Below, piece after piece: positions 17,282-26,313 of a stretch of DNA of 39,686 nucleotides. The DNA comes from Deltaproteobacteria bacterium (GTDB lineage: Bacteria > Lernaellota > Lernaellaia > JACKCT01), in assembly GCA_020633895.1 (NCBI GenBank), contig JACKCT010000018.1, forward strand, positions 1 through 39,686. Direction: 5' to 3'. The notes under the pieces are model-generated. The model did not search any database. It was given only the letters and a program-made list of their open reading frames with translations, and had not been told where the DNA came from. How positions within the stretch are numbered: the first letter of the stretch is position 1; every line of letters starts with the position of its first letter. The position numbers and the translations under genes were made by a program.

Positions 17282-18703
17282 TTAGCTCCCGCAGACCCCG
17301 CCGTCGTCGTTGTCGTCATCATCGTCATCCGATGTCGCCGCGTCGTCTTCGGTGGCGGTGTCGTCATCACTCGAATCGTCATCCGTTAGGTCGTCGTCAA
17401 CCGAGTCATCGTCGTCGTCCATGGGCATGGTCGATGTCGTGGTGGTGGAAGTCGAGACGGTTGTGGACGTGGTGGTGGAGGAGCCGCCCGTTGTCGTCGT
17501 CGTCGTTGTTGTTGTCGGCCAGGGATCCTCGCAATCCACGTCCATGGTGGCCGAAAACAGAAACTCCTTGTCGTCGAGCCCAACCCAGGGGCTTGGTTCC
17601 TTTTCTTTGATGCGATTAAACACGCGCATGTAGGAATGGGAGTTGCCCGTTCCGACATTCTGGTAGGCGATGTTCACCGGGTAGTCAAAACTCGCCCAGA
17701 TGTTCAGGCCCACGCAGATATTCTCACCGGGTTGCAGGGGGGCCAACGCCATCTCGTCGCAAATGGCGTCCTGGGTAAACCAGGTCGCCTCGGTGGGCGC
17801 CTGGGCATAAACCCCGAAGGAGGGGCGGTCACCGGAGGCCGGCGCCGAACCGGGTGCGTCATCGGTGCGAAAAATGAGCAGCCGACCGTATTCCAAATCG
17901 TAGGAGGGCGCACCGCCGCCTTGATGCCACAGGCCTTTTAATCCTCGCAGATAGCCGGGAACTTCGCCGGCCTGCATGCACGAAATCACGTCGATGTCGT
18001 CGTGCCCGAAGATCGCGTTGACATCTAAGTAGCCATCTACCTGGCCGGTGTGGGCGCGTAGCTCCATCTGTTCGGGACAGTCGACGGTGTGGCAGATGTC
18101 GGTGACCACGGCTTTGTAGCCCACATCGCCGCTGGTCACATCCGAGTATCGCAGGCGCCACCAAAATCGGGCCGTTTCGTTTTCACGGAGAAATTCGTCG
18201 GAAAAATTGATGGCCTGGGAAATGTCGTAGGCGAGGTAATCATATCGATAGGGCGTCTCCACCGGCGCGGGGAGCAAGTCGGGCGCCAGAATCAGGCTAT
18301 CGTCGGTTATCGTCGAAAGGCCAAAGCTCAAAGACGAATCCACCAGATCTTCCGGATCCTTGTAATACGCCAGATACATCCGCGTCCGTAGCGTCACCTC
18401 CGCCGAATCCGGCAAGGGGACCTGATCGGAAATGAGGGTCGCGTCCGCGTGGAATTTTCCGCCGCAACCGACATCAAGGCAGTACACCCCGGCCGATCCG
18501 ACAAAAGCATTTTTCGTCGTCAAAGGAAAATCGGGGTATCGTTCGTGGAAATACCAAACCTTACCGGTGTCGCCCGTTTGATTCACCACTTCCCAGTCGA
18601 AGCGGTTTTCCACGCCGTCCCAATAGATCGTCCGGGCATTTGCCGAAGCGGCGAAGGCCGTGATGAAGACCAAGGCCAAGATCGTTTTCAATGCAAATTT
18701 CAT
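17282..18703 (-). CDS. Secreted CGS-tail family protein, fourth gene of operon A
   Basis: 473 residues from the ATG at 18703, two bases after the previous stop; the in-frame TTG six bases upstream overlaps that stop and is less likely. Signal peptide to about residue 23 (AASANA), then RTIYWDGVENRFDWEV. A CLDVGC pair, then ATLISDQVPLPDSAEV in the first half. The second half has ICHTVDCPEQME, ISCMQAGEVPGYLRGLK, ENICVGLNI, AYQNVGTGNSHSYMR and DDKEFLFSATMDVDC. Thr-rich linker, Asp-rich tail, end GVCGS. Eight ectodomain cysteines plus the terminal one. A 275-base segment at its 3' end is identical to the upstream neighbour. Its last codons (TGC GGG AGC TAA) provide the ribosome site for the next gene. 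Confidence 0.85.
   Translation of the reverse strand: MKFALKTILALVFITAFAASANARTIYWDGVENRFDWEVVNQTGDTGKVWYFHERYPDFPLTTKNAFVGSAGVYCLDVGCGGKFHADATLISDQVPLPDSAEVTLRTRMYLAYYKDPEDLVDSSLSFGLSTITDDSLILAPDLLPAPVETPYRYDYLAYDISQAINFSDEFLRENETARFWWRLRYSDVTSGDVGYKAVVTDICHTVDCPEQMELRAHTGQVDGYLDVNAIFGHDDIDVISCMQAGEVPGYLRGLKGLWHQGGGAPSYDLEYGRLLIFRTDDAPGSAPASGDRPSFGVYAQAPTEATWFTQDAICDEMALAPLQPGENICVGLNIWASFDYPVNIAYQNVGTGNSHSYMRVFNRIKEKEPSPWVGLDDKEFLFSATMDVDCEDPWPTTTTTTTTTGGSSTTTSTTVSTSTTTTSTMPMDDDDDSVDDDLTDDDSSDDDTATEDDAATSDDDDDDNDDGGVCGS
17301..17575. repeat. 275-base tract identical to 18728-19002
   Basis: The tract covers the Asp tail, Thr linker and the KEFLFSATMDVDC segment. I compared the two copies by eye across all lines and found no difference. 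It ends at the codon after DDKEF on the N-terminal side. Confidence 0.85.
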
Positions 18704-18704
18704 T

Positions 18705-19002
18705 TTCAACTCCCGCAGATTCCACCGCCGTCGTCGTTGTCGTCATCATCGTCATCCGATGTCGCCGCGTCGTCTTCGGTGGCGGTGTCGTCATCACTCG
18801 AATCGTCATCCGTTAGGTCGTCGTCAACCGAGTCATCGTCGTCGTCCATGGGCATGGTCGATGTCGTGGTGGTGGAAGTCGAGACGGTTGTGGACGTGGT
18901 GGTGGAGGAGCCGCCCGTTGTCGTCGTCGTCGTTGTTGTTGTCGGCCAGGGATCCTCGCAATCCACGTCCATGGTGGCCGAAAACAGAAACTCCTTGTCG
19001 TC
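18705..19002. repeat. Donor/recipient copy of both shared tail tracts
   Basis: Positions 18705-18860 match 15907-16062 and positions 18728-19002 match 17301-17575. Confidence 0.85.
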
Positions 19003-20121
19003 CATCCAGATCCATGTTTCTTGATTATCCGGTGATCGGCGGTATTTGCGGACGTAGGAATGGGAATTACCGGCGCCTACGTTTTCGTAGGCGATCAATG
19101 CCCAGTCGTCGTAGCCGAGACTGACGTTGATGCCCACGCACACGTTCTCATCGGGTTCGAGTGCCTCCAGGGCGATCTCGTGGCAAATGAATTCCTGCCC
19201 GGTTTCGACCAACTCACCCGGCGTCGTGAATTCGGGACCACGCCAAACGGCACTATCGTTTTCGGGTGCCTGTCCGGCGGCGGCATCCGATCGATAGATC
19301 GTATAGGATCCCGGGCCGCGAAAACGCCCCCCGTCAAGGTGATAGAGAAGCCCTTTGATACTGCGCAAATACCCGGAGACTTCCCGAGCCGGCAGGCACG
19401 AGATCGCTTCAATTCGATCGTAAGGATTAAATAGGGTGTCGGTATCGAAAAGACCGTCGACTTGGCCGGAATGCCGGCGGAGTTCCTGCTGGGAAGCGCA
19501 ATCGTCGAGCAGGCAAACGCTGGACACATAGGGGATATACCGGCCGTCGTTGCCCGGCACGGACGGGTATTTGATGCGCCACCAGAATTGGAAGGTCGGC
19601 GCACCGTCGAGCAATTCGTCCGTCAACGGATAGGACCGGGAGATATCCGAGTCGGTCGCTTCGTATTCCAGGGCCGGTTGGGGAATGAGGTTCGTTGATA
19701 GGACGCTGCTGGTTCCGCCGGACGGTTGGATGCCGAAGGAAAGGGTGGCGTCGGTGATGTTTTCAGGCTGGTTCGAGTTGAGAAAAGCCTCAAAGGCCAG
19801 CGATACACCTTCGGCTTCCGGCACGGGCACGGTGTTCGAGATTAGGCTGGTGTCGCCCTCCTTTCGGTTGGGGGCGCATCCATAGTAACAATAATTGCCG
19901 CCCAGGCCGTTAAAGAAAACGGACCAAAGGGTGTAGTTATAGGGCGTCTCGGAGCTGTGATACCAGTAGGCTTGTATCGACGGATCGCCTCCCAAATGAT
20001 TGATGACTTCCCACTCGTCCGGGTTCTCGGTGCCGTCCCAGTAGATCGTCCGCGCATGGGCGGACGTGGCAAACGCCGCGAGGGCCGTTAGCACCAAAAT
20101 CGTTTTCAACAATGTTCTCAT
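18706..20121 (-). CDS. Secreted CGS-tail family protein, third gene of operon A
   Basis: 471 residues. Signal peptide (MRTLLKTILVLTALAAF...AHA) then RTIYWDGTENPDEWEV. First half: CYYGC pair and TSLISNTVPVPEAEGV. Second half: VCLLDDCASQQE, ISCLPAREVSGYLRSIK, ICHEIALEALEPDENVCVG, AYENVGAGNSHSYVR, DDKEFLFSATMDVDC. Thr/Ser linker, Asp-rich stretch, end GGGICGS. Eight ectodomain cysteines plus the terminal one. It shares 275 identical bases with the gene ending at 17282 and 156 with the one ending at 15908, while the 5' halves are diverged. ATG at 20121, three bases after the upstream stop. Function unknown. Confidence 0.85.
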   Translation of the reverse strand: MRTLLKTILVLTALAAFATSAHARTIYWDGTENPDEWEVINHLGGDPSIQAYWYHSSETPYNYTLWSVFFNGLGGNYCYYGCAPNRKEGDTSLISNTVPVPEAEGVSLAFEAFLNSNQPENITDATLSFGIQPSGGTSSVLSTNLIPQPALEYEATDSDISRSYPLTDELLDGAPTFQFWWRIKYPSVPGNDGRYIPYVSSVCLLDDCASQQELRRHSGQVDGLFDTDTLFNPYDRIEAISCLPAREVSGYLRSIKGLLYHLDGGRFRGPGSYTIYRSDAAAGQAPENDSAVWRGPEFTTPGELVETGQEFICHEIALEALEPDENVCVGINVSLGYDDWALIAYENVGAGNSHSYVRKYRRSPDNQETWIWMDDKEFLFSATMDVDCEDPWPTTTTTTTTTGGSSTTTSTTVSTSTTTTSTMPMDDDDDSVDDDLTDDDSSDDDTATEDDAATSDDDDDDNDDGGGICGS

Positions 20122-20124
20122 CTT

Positions 20125-21585
20125 CTATCTCCCGCATCCGGAGGTGTCGTCGTTATCGTCCGATGTCGCTGCGTCGTCCGCGGCGGTGTCGTCGTCACTC
20201 GAATCATCATCCATTGAATCGTCGTCGACCGCGTCGGGGATGGTCGTTGTGGTTGTCGTCGTGGTGACGGTCGATGTCGTGGTTGAGGTGGAGCCGGTGG
20301 ATGTCGTGCTCGTCGTCGAAGACGTGTTTGTGGTCGAAGTTGACGTGGTGGCGGCAGTGGTGGTTGTTGTCGTGGTTGCCGTCGTCGTCGATGTCGTTGT
20401 TGTCGTCGGCGCGCCGTCGCAGTCCACGTCCATGACGGCCGAGAAGATGAACTCCTTGTCGTCCAGCCAGGTCCATCCGGTGTTTTCGCCCGGGTAATAG
20501 GGGTTGATGTTGCGGGTGTAGGATCGGGAATTGCCGGCGCCCACGTCTTTGTAGGCGACGAGCGCTTCCCGGTTGCCGCCCAGGTCGTAGGCGAGTTCGT
20601 CGTCGACATTAACCCCAACGCAGAGGTACTTATCCACCGAGACGGGATCCAGGGCGATCTCGTCGCAGACGAAGTCCGTGGTGATTTCCTCGTCGCCCCA
20701 GGGAATCTGAGCCGAACGATCCACGTGGTGCATCGCGAAGGCGTTGGGCGCCTGGTCGGGCAGGTTGTCCGGCAAGTACACCACCCCCCGGAAGTCGACA
20801 TTCGGATCGCTCGATTTTGCCCGCAGCTTCAATCCGCGCAAAAACCGCCCGGCTTGCTCGGGCTCCAGGCATGTCACCGCCTCGGTGTACCCGCGTTTGG
20901 GGTACAAATCCTTCAGGTCGATCCATCCGTCGATTGCCTCGTCTTGGCTGCCCCAGATTTCACTCGACGGGCAGTCGGTCAGAAGGCAGACCTCCGTCAC
21001 GAATTTATTCAGGTAGACGTTGTACGTATGCAGATCGCCCCGCCACCAGAACCGGGCGGTGCCGTCCTCGGGGATCTTGTCCGTAATATCCGCGTGGACG
21101 CCGTAGAAATCGAGCACCGGCCGGCCGCGATAGTCCTCCGGTGCGGTTCCAAGCTGCACGCGGGTGCCGTCATCGAGCTGAATGCCGAAGGTGAGAATAT
21201 CGTCGGTAATGGAATACTCGTAGCCGGACATCTGCTGATAGTCGATGTAGGTTCCGCCGACAAAACCGAAACGGAGGTTGTCGGCTTCGGGGATGTCGAT
21301 GTCGTTGGAGATGATCGTGGAGTCGATGTAGCCGAGCAGCGCCGAATCCGGGTCATCCGGATCTTTGACGAAGCCCGGGTTCACGGCTATCCCGATGACC
21401 GACGCGTACCCGCCGTTCCAATCCCATTCCCAGACATTGCCCGCGGAGATGTCATGGATTTCCTGATCCCAGTAGAGAGTCTGGCGGCTGGTCAGCCCGT
21501 CCCAATATAACGTCCTGGCCCAGCCGATATCGGCCATCGTCGCCAAGAGAACAATTCCAAGACCCACGTGCCTCAAGATCTTCAT
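20125..21585 (-). CDS. Secreted CGS-tail family protein, second gene of operon A
   Basis: 486 residues from the ATG at 21585 (MKILRHVGLGIVLLATMAD), preceded by GGGAG inside the upstream gene's last codons; the frame from 21600 would start within that gene. After the signal peptide the RTLYWDGL element is followed by a second QTLYWDQ-like copy (TLYWDGLTSRQTLYWDQ), a small local duplication. The second half has VCLLTDCPSSE, VTCLEPEQAGRFLRGLK, FVCDEIALDPV, YLCVGVNV, AYKDVGAGNSRSYTR and DDKEFIFSAVMDVDC. The linker is long (about 60 Thr/Ser/Ala residues), then a shorter Asp tail ending SGCGR. Six ectodomain cysteines plus the terminal one. Confidence 0.85.
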   Translation of the reverse strand: MKILRHVGLGIVLLATMADIGWARTLYWDGLTSRQTLYWDQEIHDISAGNVWEWDWNGGYASVIGIAVNPGFVKDPDDPDSALLGYIDSTIISNDIDIPEADNLRFGFVGGTYIDYQQMSGYEYSITDDILTFGIQLDDGTRVQLGTAPEDYRGRPVLDFYGVHADITDKIPEDGTARFWWRGDLHTYNVYLNKFVTEVCLLTDCPSSEIWGSQDEAIDGWIDLKDLYPKRGYTEAVTCLEPEQAGRFLRGLKLRAKSSDPNVDFRGVVYLPDNLPDQAPNAFAMHHVDRSAQIPWGDEEITTDFVCDEIALDPVSVDKYLCVGVNVDDELAYDLGGNREALVAYKDVGAGNSRSYTRNINPYYPGENTGWTWLDDKEFIFSAVMDVDCDGAPTTTTTSTTTATTTTTTTAATTSTSTTNTSSTTSTTSTGSTSTTTSTVTTTTTTTTIPDAVDDDSMDDDSSDDDTAADDAATSDDNDDTSGCGR

Positions 21586-21587
21586 AT

Positions 21588-23039
21588 TTAACTCCCGCAT
21601 CCATTGTCATCGTCATCGTCGTCCGAGGCAGCCGTGTCCGCCGGAACAGTCGTGGATGTCGTGGTCGATGTCGTCGGGTTCGCGGTGGTGGTGGTCGTTG
21701 GGGATTCGATTGTCGATGTCGTCGTCGAGGATGTCGTGGTTGTCCCCGAAGTGACGGTCGTCGATGTGGTGGAAGTCGTCGCAACCGCGGTCGTCGTTGT
21801 GGAGGACGACGAGCTTGTCGTCGTGACCGTGGTTGTGGTCGACGTCGTCGTCGGGTCGGTACATCCGACGTCCAGGGTTGCGGAGAAGAGGAATTCCTTT
21901 TCCTTCATCCACACCCACTCGCCGATCTCATTGTCGCCCGACGGGTCGAAATTGCGGACGTAGGACTGGGAGTTGCCGAAGCCCACGTCCTCGTAGGGGA
22001 TGTAGACCGGCGCCCAGGTTTGACGAATGAACGAATCGCCATAAATACCGACGCACAGGTTCTCATCCGGGCCGATCTCGTCCAGCGCGATTTCCCCGCA
22101 GACGAAGTCCCGTTCCGCGGTCTGGAGCTGCCGGTCGATATCGAAAAGCGGGCTGTTCCAAACCCGGGCGTCGGGGCCGGGCGGCTCGCCCGGTTCGTTG
22201 TCGGATCGGTAGACCACCAACGCACCCGTGCTCAGATCGCGAATGTTCTCCGGCACGTCTTGATACCAGGACGCCTTCACGCCGCGCAGATATCCCGGAA
22301 CCTCCCGCGCCGGCATGCAGGAAACGGCTTCGAAGCCGTCGATGAGCGCGAAGTTTTCGCCGACCCGATAGAAACCGTCTTGTTGATCGGCGTGATTGCT
22401 CACCTCGATCCGCGTCGGGCAGTCGCCTAACAAACACACGTTGGTGATGTATAAACGGAACGCTCCGCCCGGCCATTCCAAATCGGAGTATTGCAGTCGC
22501 CACCAGAACTTCGCTTCGTCGATGTCGTCGGGCAGCGGTACCTTGGTGGAGATGTCGACGAACTCGAAGTCGTTCTCGAATGCATCGAGAGGCGGAAAGA
22601 AATTGCCGATGAGCGTTTGGTTGTCCTGCCCCGGCTCCTGAAGTCCGAAGGAGAGGGTAGATCCCTCAAGCATCTCGATATTGTATTCCTCCACGAATAA
22701 CATCTGGAGACCGACGGAAATATCCGACTCCGCCGGCAGGGGCACGGTATCGGAGATCAAGGTCGTGTCTTCCGAATATCGGCCTCCGCAGCCGAATTCC
22801 AAGCAATAGATTCCGGCATAAGCCCAGAAGCCGTTGCGGTTCGGCCAGACCTCGCGGTCGACATCGAAGAAACTCCATATCACGGCGTCGAACGGGCTGT
22901 AGGGCGGGTTGCGCATCGCGTCCCAGCCGTCGGGATTTTCGATCCCGTCCCAATAAATCGTCCGGGCGTGGGCGGATGTGGCGAATGCGAGCAGGCTGAC
23001 CAAGGTCAGGGCGAACGTAATTCGTCGGCCGTGGGACAT
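21588..23039 (-). CDS. Secreted CGS-tail family protein, first gene of operon A
   Basis: 483 residues from the ATG at 23039 (MSHGRRITFALTLVSLLAF...AHA then RTIYWDGIENPDGWD); the longer frame to 23183 runs through the promoter. First half: CLEFGC pair and TTLISDTVPLPAESDI. Second half: VCLLGDCPTRIE, VSCMPAREVPGYLRGVK, FVCGEIALDEIGPDENLCV, PYEDVGFGNSQSYVR, KEKEFLFSATLDVGC. Long Thr-rich linker containing several ESPTTTT-like breaks, short tail ASDDDDDDNGCGS. Eight ectodomain cysteines plus the terminal one. It heads the five-gene operon and carries the shared promoter and leader box. Confidence 0.85.
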   Translation of the reverse strand: MSHGRRITFALTLVSLLAFATSAHARTIYWDGIENPDGWDAMRNPPYSPFDAVIWSFFDVDREVWPNRNGFWAYAGIYCLEFGCGGRYSEDTTLISDTVPLPAESDISVGLQMLFVEEYNIEMLEGSTLSFGLQEPGQDNQTLIGNFFPPLDAFENDFEFVDISTKVPLPDDIDEAKFWWRLQYSDLEWPGGAFRLYITNVCLLGDCPTRIEVSNHADQQDGFYRVGENFALIDGFEAVSCMPAREVPGYLRGVKASWYQDVPENIRDLSTGALVVYRSDNEPGEPPGPDARVWNSPLFDIDRQLQTAERDFVCGEIALDEIGPDENLCVGIYGDSFIRQTWAPVYIPYEDVGFGNSQSYVRNFDPSGDNEIGEWVWMKEKEFLFSATLDVGCTDPTTTSTTTTVTTTSSSSSTTTTAVATTSTTSTTVTSGTTTTSSTTTSTIESPTTTTTANPTTSTTTSTTVPADTAASDDDDDDNGCGS

Positions 23040-23063
23040 GATTTTCCCTCGTACTCCGTGCTG

Positions 23064-23122
23064 TCCCCCGACAACGATATTTTCGGCTAAACAAGTATGG
23101 GCCATCGGCGGGGCGTGTTCAA
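23064..23122 (-). promoter_or_regulatory. Promoter and leader box of operon A
   Basis: On the minus strand: -35 TTGAAC (23117-23122), 17-base spacer, -10 CATACT (23094-23099), then CGTTGTCGGGGGA (23064-23076), about 25 bases before the ATG at 23039. The 13-base box is repeated exactly before the three other family transcription units. Confidence 0.7.
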
Positions 23123-23274
23123 CCAAAAACGCCCGTCGACGTCCGTGTCGAGGCGCGAAAATCGCCCCTTGCATTTTTGACAAAATTGTAGAGAATCACG
23201 CTTTCCGGTCCGTGAGGGCCGAGCCGGCCCTTGCGGCATTTTATTATTGCATTCTGCCCAGTTACGAGAAGTCC

Positions 23275-24903
23275 ATGTCTTCCGCCAGCGATCTACGATT
23301 GCGTCTGTTGTATTCCATCGGCCAGCGCCTGGAATCGGGGCTGGAATATGAGGACACGCTTCAGCAGATCCTCACCCAGCTTGCCCACGAACTGAATCTG
23401 ACCCGCGCGGCGATCAGCATCTACGACCGCCTGGGCGAGCGGCTTCGCGTGGAAACCACCTACCCGCCCGACGAAGGCCACCCCATCCCCGCGATGCAGG
23501 ACCAGATCCAGGACCGGGCCCTGGAGGGGCAGACGATCGTCATCCCCGTGCTGGGCCGGGCCCGCAAGCGGGGCATCGACGAGGCCAAGGTGGAGACCAA
23601 GCCCAACGGCGGCGCCTCGCCCACCAACGGCCACGCCGTCACCACCGGCCTCCGGGACGACACCCCCGTCGACCCTCGCCCGCCCGAGGAAATCTCCGCC
23701 GTCGAAGCCGCACTGATGCGCGGATCGTGCATCTGCACGCCGGTGCGCCACGGCCTGGAGGTCATCGGAACGCTCTACATCCAAAAGGACCGCATCGAGG
23801 TGTACGAGTTGGCCGACTACTCGGCCCTCATGCGCGCGGTGAGTTTCATGATCGCTCAGCATGTCCGCCTGTGGCAGCGGGCCACGGAAAGTCGCGACAT
23901 CGCCGAGCAGGAACACGCCCAGAAGCAGCGCGAGGCCGAGGAATCCTTCGCCCAGGTCGGCATGGTGGGCACTTCCGGCGCCATGAAAGAGGTTTTCGCC
24001 CAGGTGTTGCAGGTGGCGCCGACGGGCACGACCGTGCTGGTGCGAGGCGAGTCGGGCACCGGCAAGGAGCTGGTCGCCAAGGCCATCCACTACAACAGCG
24101 ACCGCCGAAACGGCCCCTTCGTGCGCGTCAACTGCGGCGCCCTGTCCGAGAGCCTGTTGGAGTCCGAACTGTTCGGCCACGTGAAGGGCGCGTTCACCGG
24201 CGCCGTGCGCGACCGCGTCGGGCGCTTCGAACAGGCCAAGGGCGGTACGATCTTCCTGGACGAAATCGGCGACTTTTCACCCCAGGTGCAGGTCAAGCTG
24301 CTGCGGGTTTTGCAGGAGCGGGAATTCGAGCGCGTCGGCGGATCGAAGACGATTGAACTGGACATCCGCATCGTCGCCGCGACGCACAAAGACCTGGAGC
24401 GGATGATCGACGACGGCACCTTCCGCGAGGATCTGTTTTATCGCTTCAACGTCTTTTCGGTGCATCTGCCGCCGTTGGTGGAGCGCCGGACGGACATCGT
24501 GCTGCTGGCCGATTATTTCGTGGAGAAATACGCCCGGCAGATGAACAAGGTCGTCAAGCGCATTTCCACGCCGGCCATCGACATGCTCATGCGCTATCAC
24601 TGGCCCGGCAACGTGCGCGAACTGCAGAACGTCATCGAGCGCGCCGTGCTGCTGACCACCGACGGCGTGGTGCATGGGCATCATTTGCCGCCGTCGTTGC
24701 AGACCGCGGAGGCGACCGCGACGGAGATGTCCGGCTCCCTCGAGCAGTCCGTGGGCACCTACGAACGCGAGCTGATCGTCGAAGCCCTCAAACGGGAGCG
24801 AGGCAACGTCGCCGCCGCCGCCCGCGACCTGGGCATGACCTATCGCAAGCTCAGCTACCGCGTGGTCGCCCACAACATCAATCCGAAACTCTATCGACAA
24901 TAG
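23275..24903 (+). CDS. Sigma-54-dependent transcriptional activator with GAF domain
   Basis: 542 residues. The N-terminal GAF sensor (about 18-215) has a poorly conserved Gly/Pro-rich insert ([16 protein letters not shown] and on). The AAA+ domain follows: GESGTGKE Walker A at about 258-265, [13 protein letters not shown] with the sigma-54-contacting GAFTGA at 305-310, [12 protein letters not shown] Walker B, and [12 protein letters not shown]. The C terminus ([23 protein letters not shown]) is a Fis-type helix-turn-helix. It is NifA/FhlA-like: it binds upstream activating sites and opens sigma-54 promoters. It diverges from operon A, but operon A's promoter looks sigma70-type, so direct control is not shown. 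Start ATG at 23275 has only a weak GAGAAG ribosome site; the frame upstream to 22978 overlaps operon A and is unlikely. Confidence 0.92.
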   Translation: MSSASDLRLRLLYSIGQRLESGLEYEDTLQQILTQLAHELNLTRAAISIYDRLGERLRVETTYPPDEGHPIPAMQDQIQDRALEGQTIVIPVLGRARKRGIDEAKVETKPNGGASPTNGHAVTTGLRDDTPVDPRPPEEISAVEAALMRGSCICTPVRHGLEVIGTLYIQKDRIEVYELADYSALMRAVSFMIAQHVRLWQRATESRDIAEQEHAQKQREAEESFAQVGMVGTSGAMKEVFAQVLQVAPTGTTVLVRGESGTGKELVAKAIHYNSDRRNGPFVRVNCGALSESLLESELFGHVKGAFTGAVRDRVGRFEQAKGGTIFLDEIGDFSPQVQVKLLRVLQEREFERVGGSKTIELDIRIVAATHKDLERMIDDGTFREDLFYRFNVFSVHLPPLVERRTDIVLLADYFVEKYARQMNKVVKRISTPAIDMLMRYHWPGNVRELQNVIERAVLLTTDGVVHGHHLPPSLQTAEATATEMSGSLEQSVGTYERELIVEALKRERGNVAAAARDLGMTYRKLSYRVVAHNINPKLYRQ

Positions 24904-24920
24904 TGCGGGGTCGTGTTCGT

Positions 24921-24947
24921 CAGAGCCCCGAACGGTAGTGAGGGGTC
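24921..24947 (+). repeat. REP-like repeat copy 5 (CCCC/GGGG type)
   Basis: CAGAGCCCCGAACGGTAGTG followed by AGGGGTC. Both stem arms differ from the CCGC/GCGG type, so pairing is kept. Confidence 0.7.
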
Positions 24948-25029
24948 AAACTCGAATGTTGTCAGAAACGATCCCGCCCTTCCCGTCCTCCGACATCCAA
25001 ACCGCGAGTCGATTGTCGAAACGCTCGAC

Positions 25030-25056
25030 AACCCCTCCCTTACGGTCGGGGCTCTG
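25030..25056 (-). repeat. REP-like repeat copy 6, inverted partner of copy 5
   Basis: AACCCCTCCCTTACGGTCGG followed by GGCTCTG. Together with copy 5 it bounds a 136-base REPIN-like unit between the activator gene and rsmG. Confidence 0.7.
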
Positions 25057-25109
25057 ATTGGTCGTCGCCTCGGGATGACACACCACGCAAGTTGACGCAC
25101 GATACCGCC

Positions 25110-25754
25110 ATGACGTCTTCGTTCCCCACACAGTTCCGCCACCTCGCCGCCGAGTGCCCCTTCGATGTCGACCCTACCCTCGCCGGGTCGCTGGGCGCCT
25201 ATCGGGATCTGCTGGTCGAGTGGAATTCGCGCATCAACCTCATTCGATTCACGGATGACACGCACCTCATCGCGCGGCATCTGCTCGACAGCCTGGCCGG
25301 GGTGGGCGTTATCGACGAGGAACTAGCGCGCATGGGTGTCGCGGCGGCGGACGTGCGTCTGCTGGATATCGGCAGCGGCGCGGGGCTACCCGGCCTGGTG
25401 CTGGCAATCGCCCGCCCGGCGTGGCGCGTGACGCTGGTGGAGAGCGTGGGCAAGAAGACGAGTTTTCTGCATTCGGCGCGTCGGGCGCTGGCTTTGGAGA
25501 ACGTGGAGGTGGTCAACGGGCGTGTCGAGACGTTGCCGCCCTCGTCGTTCGATGTCGTCACCGGTCGCGCGGTCGCCAAGCCTCCGGCGTTTCTCGAACT
25601 GGCCCGACCCATGGCCCGGCCCGAGGGGCGCGTGGTTGCGTGGCTGTCCGCCGAGGACGCCGCCGCCCTGCCTCCCCACGCCATCGAACGCACTCTCGAC
25701 TACACCCTGCCCGGCGATGACGTCCGGCGGTGCGTCGCGGTGATTCGTCCTTAG
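25110..25754 (+). CDS. rsmG: 16S rRNA (guanine527-N7)-methyltransferase
   Basis: 214 residues. RsmG uses S-adenosylmethionine to methylate G527 of 16S rRNA. Visible are VEWNSRINLIRFTD, HLLDSLAG, the SAM-binding LLDIGSGAGLPGLVLAI, KKTSFLHSARRALALENVEV and a VTGRAVAKP segment, all expected for RsmG/GidB. I prefer the ATG at 25110; a TTG at 25092 is in frame and would add six residues. It stands alone here, without gidA/parA/parB. The region upstream carries a REP-like pair. Confidence 0.93.
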   Translation: MTSSFPTQFRHLAAECPFDVDPTLAGSLGAYRDLLVEWNSRINLIRFTDDTHLIARHLLDSLAGVGVIDEELARMGVAAADVRLLDIGSGAGLPGLVLAIARPAWRVTLVESVGKKTSFLHSARRALALENVEVVNGRVETLPPSSFDVVTGRAVAKPPAFLELARPMARPEGRVVAWLSAEDAAALPPHAIERTLDYTLPGDDVRRCVAVIRP

Positions 25755-25900
25755 GGCCGCGTTCCGAGAACGGGCAAAATGACGTCGACGCCCCGCTTTT
25801 TCGCGAGGCGTCGTTTCGGGACACGCCGGGGGGGCGCATCGCTGCTTCGTCAACGGGCTTCTTTGCTTAGAACCTGTCGCGCGATCCTAGTTGCGCGAAC

Positions 25901-26140
25901 TCAGTCGCACAGCGCGACGTCGAATTCTTCGCAGCCGTCGTAGGGGTTCGAGCCGTCGTCATCGTCGTCGTCTTCGAAGAACTCGGGGTCCGTCTCCACG
26001 GCCTTGTCCTCGTCTTCGTCGTGCTGATCGAATCCGGGCTCGGGATAGCTCTTCTCGTCGTCGGGCGGGTCGCCGCCTTGGGCGCAACCCAGGGCCAGGA
26101 CCAACATGAATGCCGCCAGAATCATCATTACGGGACGCAT
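25901..26140 (-). CDS. Small acidic lipoprotein
   Basis: 79 residues. MRPVMMILAAFMLVLALGCAQ has a lipobox (LALGC), so the mature protein should be acylated at Cys and membrane-anchored. The remainder is strongly acidic (DQHDEDEDKAVETDPEFFED, then DDDDD) and ends YDGCEEFDVALCD with two cysteines. The acidic run recalls the tails of the CGS family, but here the anchor is N-terminal. I chose the start by the signal peptide; a GGAG ribosome site precedes it. Function unknown. Coordinates may be off by one base. Confidence 0.65.
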   Translation of the reverse strand: MRPVMMILAAFMLVLALGCAQGGDPPDDEKSYPEPGFDQHDEDEDKAVETDPEFFEDDDDDDGSNPYDGCEEFDVALCD

Positions 26141-26242
26141 GGTTCCAACTCCTTTTGATCGATTCTGACCAAATTCCATTTTTGGTCAGTGCCTACTTAT
26201 CGGCATTCGGACGGAAATGTTGAGCCGACTTGAGATGGATCA

Positions 26243-26273
26243 AGAAAAAAACGCCCCGCGCATGGCGGGGCGT
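26243..26273 (-). terminator. Rho-independent terminator after the single-gene family unit
   Basis: ACGCCCCGC (26251-26259), loop GCATG, GCGGGGCGT (26265-26273); on the minus strand it is followed by seven T. It lies 40 bases beyond the stop at 26314. The 35 bases 26246-26280 are identical to 27681-27715. Confidence 0.85.
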
Positions 26274-26313
26274 CGGTCGGCTGGAGTTTGAACACGGGTC
26301 AGCGAAATCGTCT

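Noticed and set aside
23220-23260. Sigma-54 promoter before the activator gene
   Set aside because: GG and GC are separated by 12 bases rather than 10.
23293-24180. Minus-strand open frame of 295 codons inside the activator gene
   Set aside because: Typical high-GC shadow frame; the plus-strand gene explains the codon pattern.
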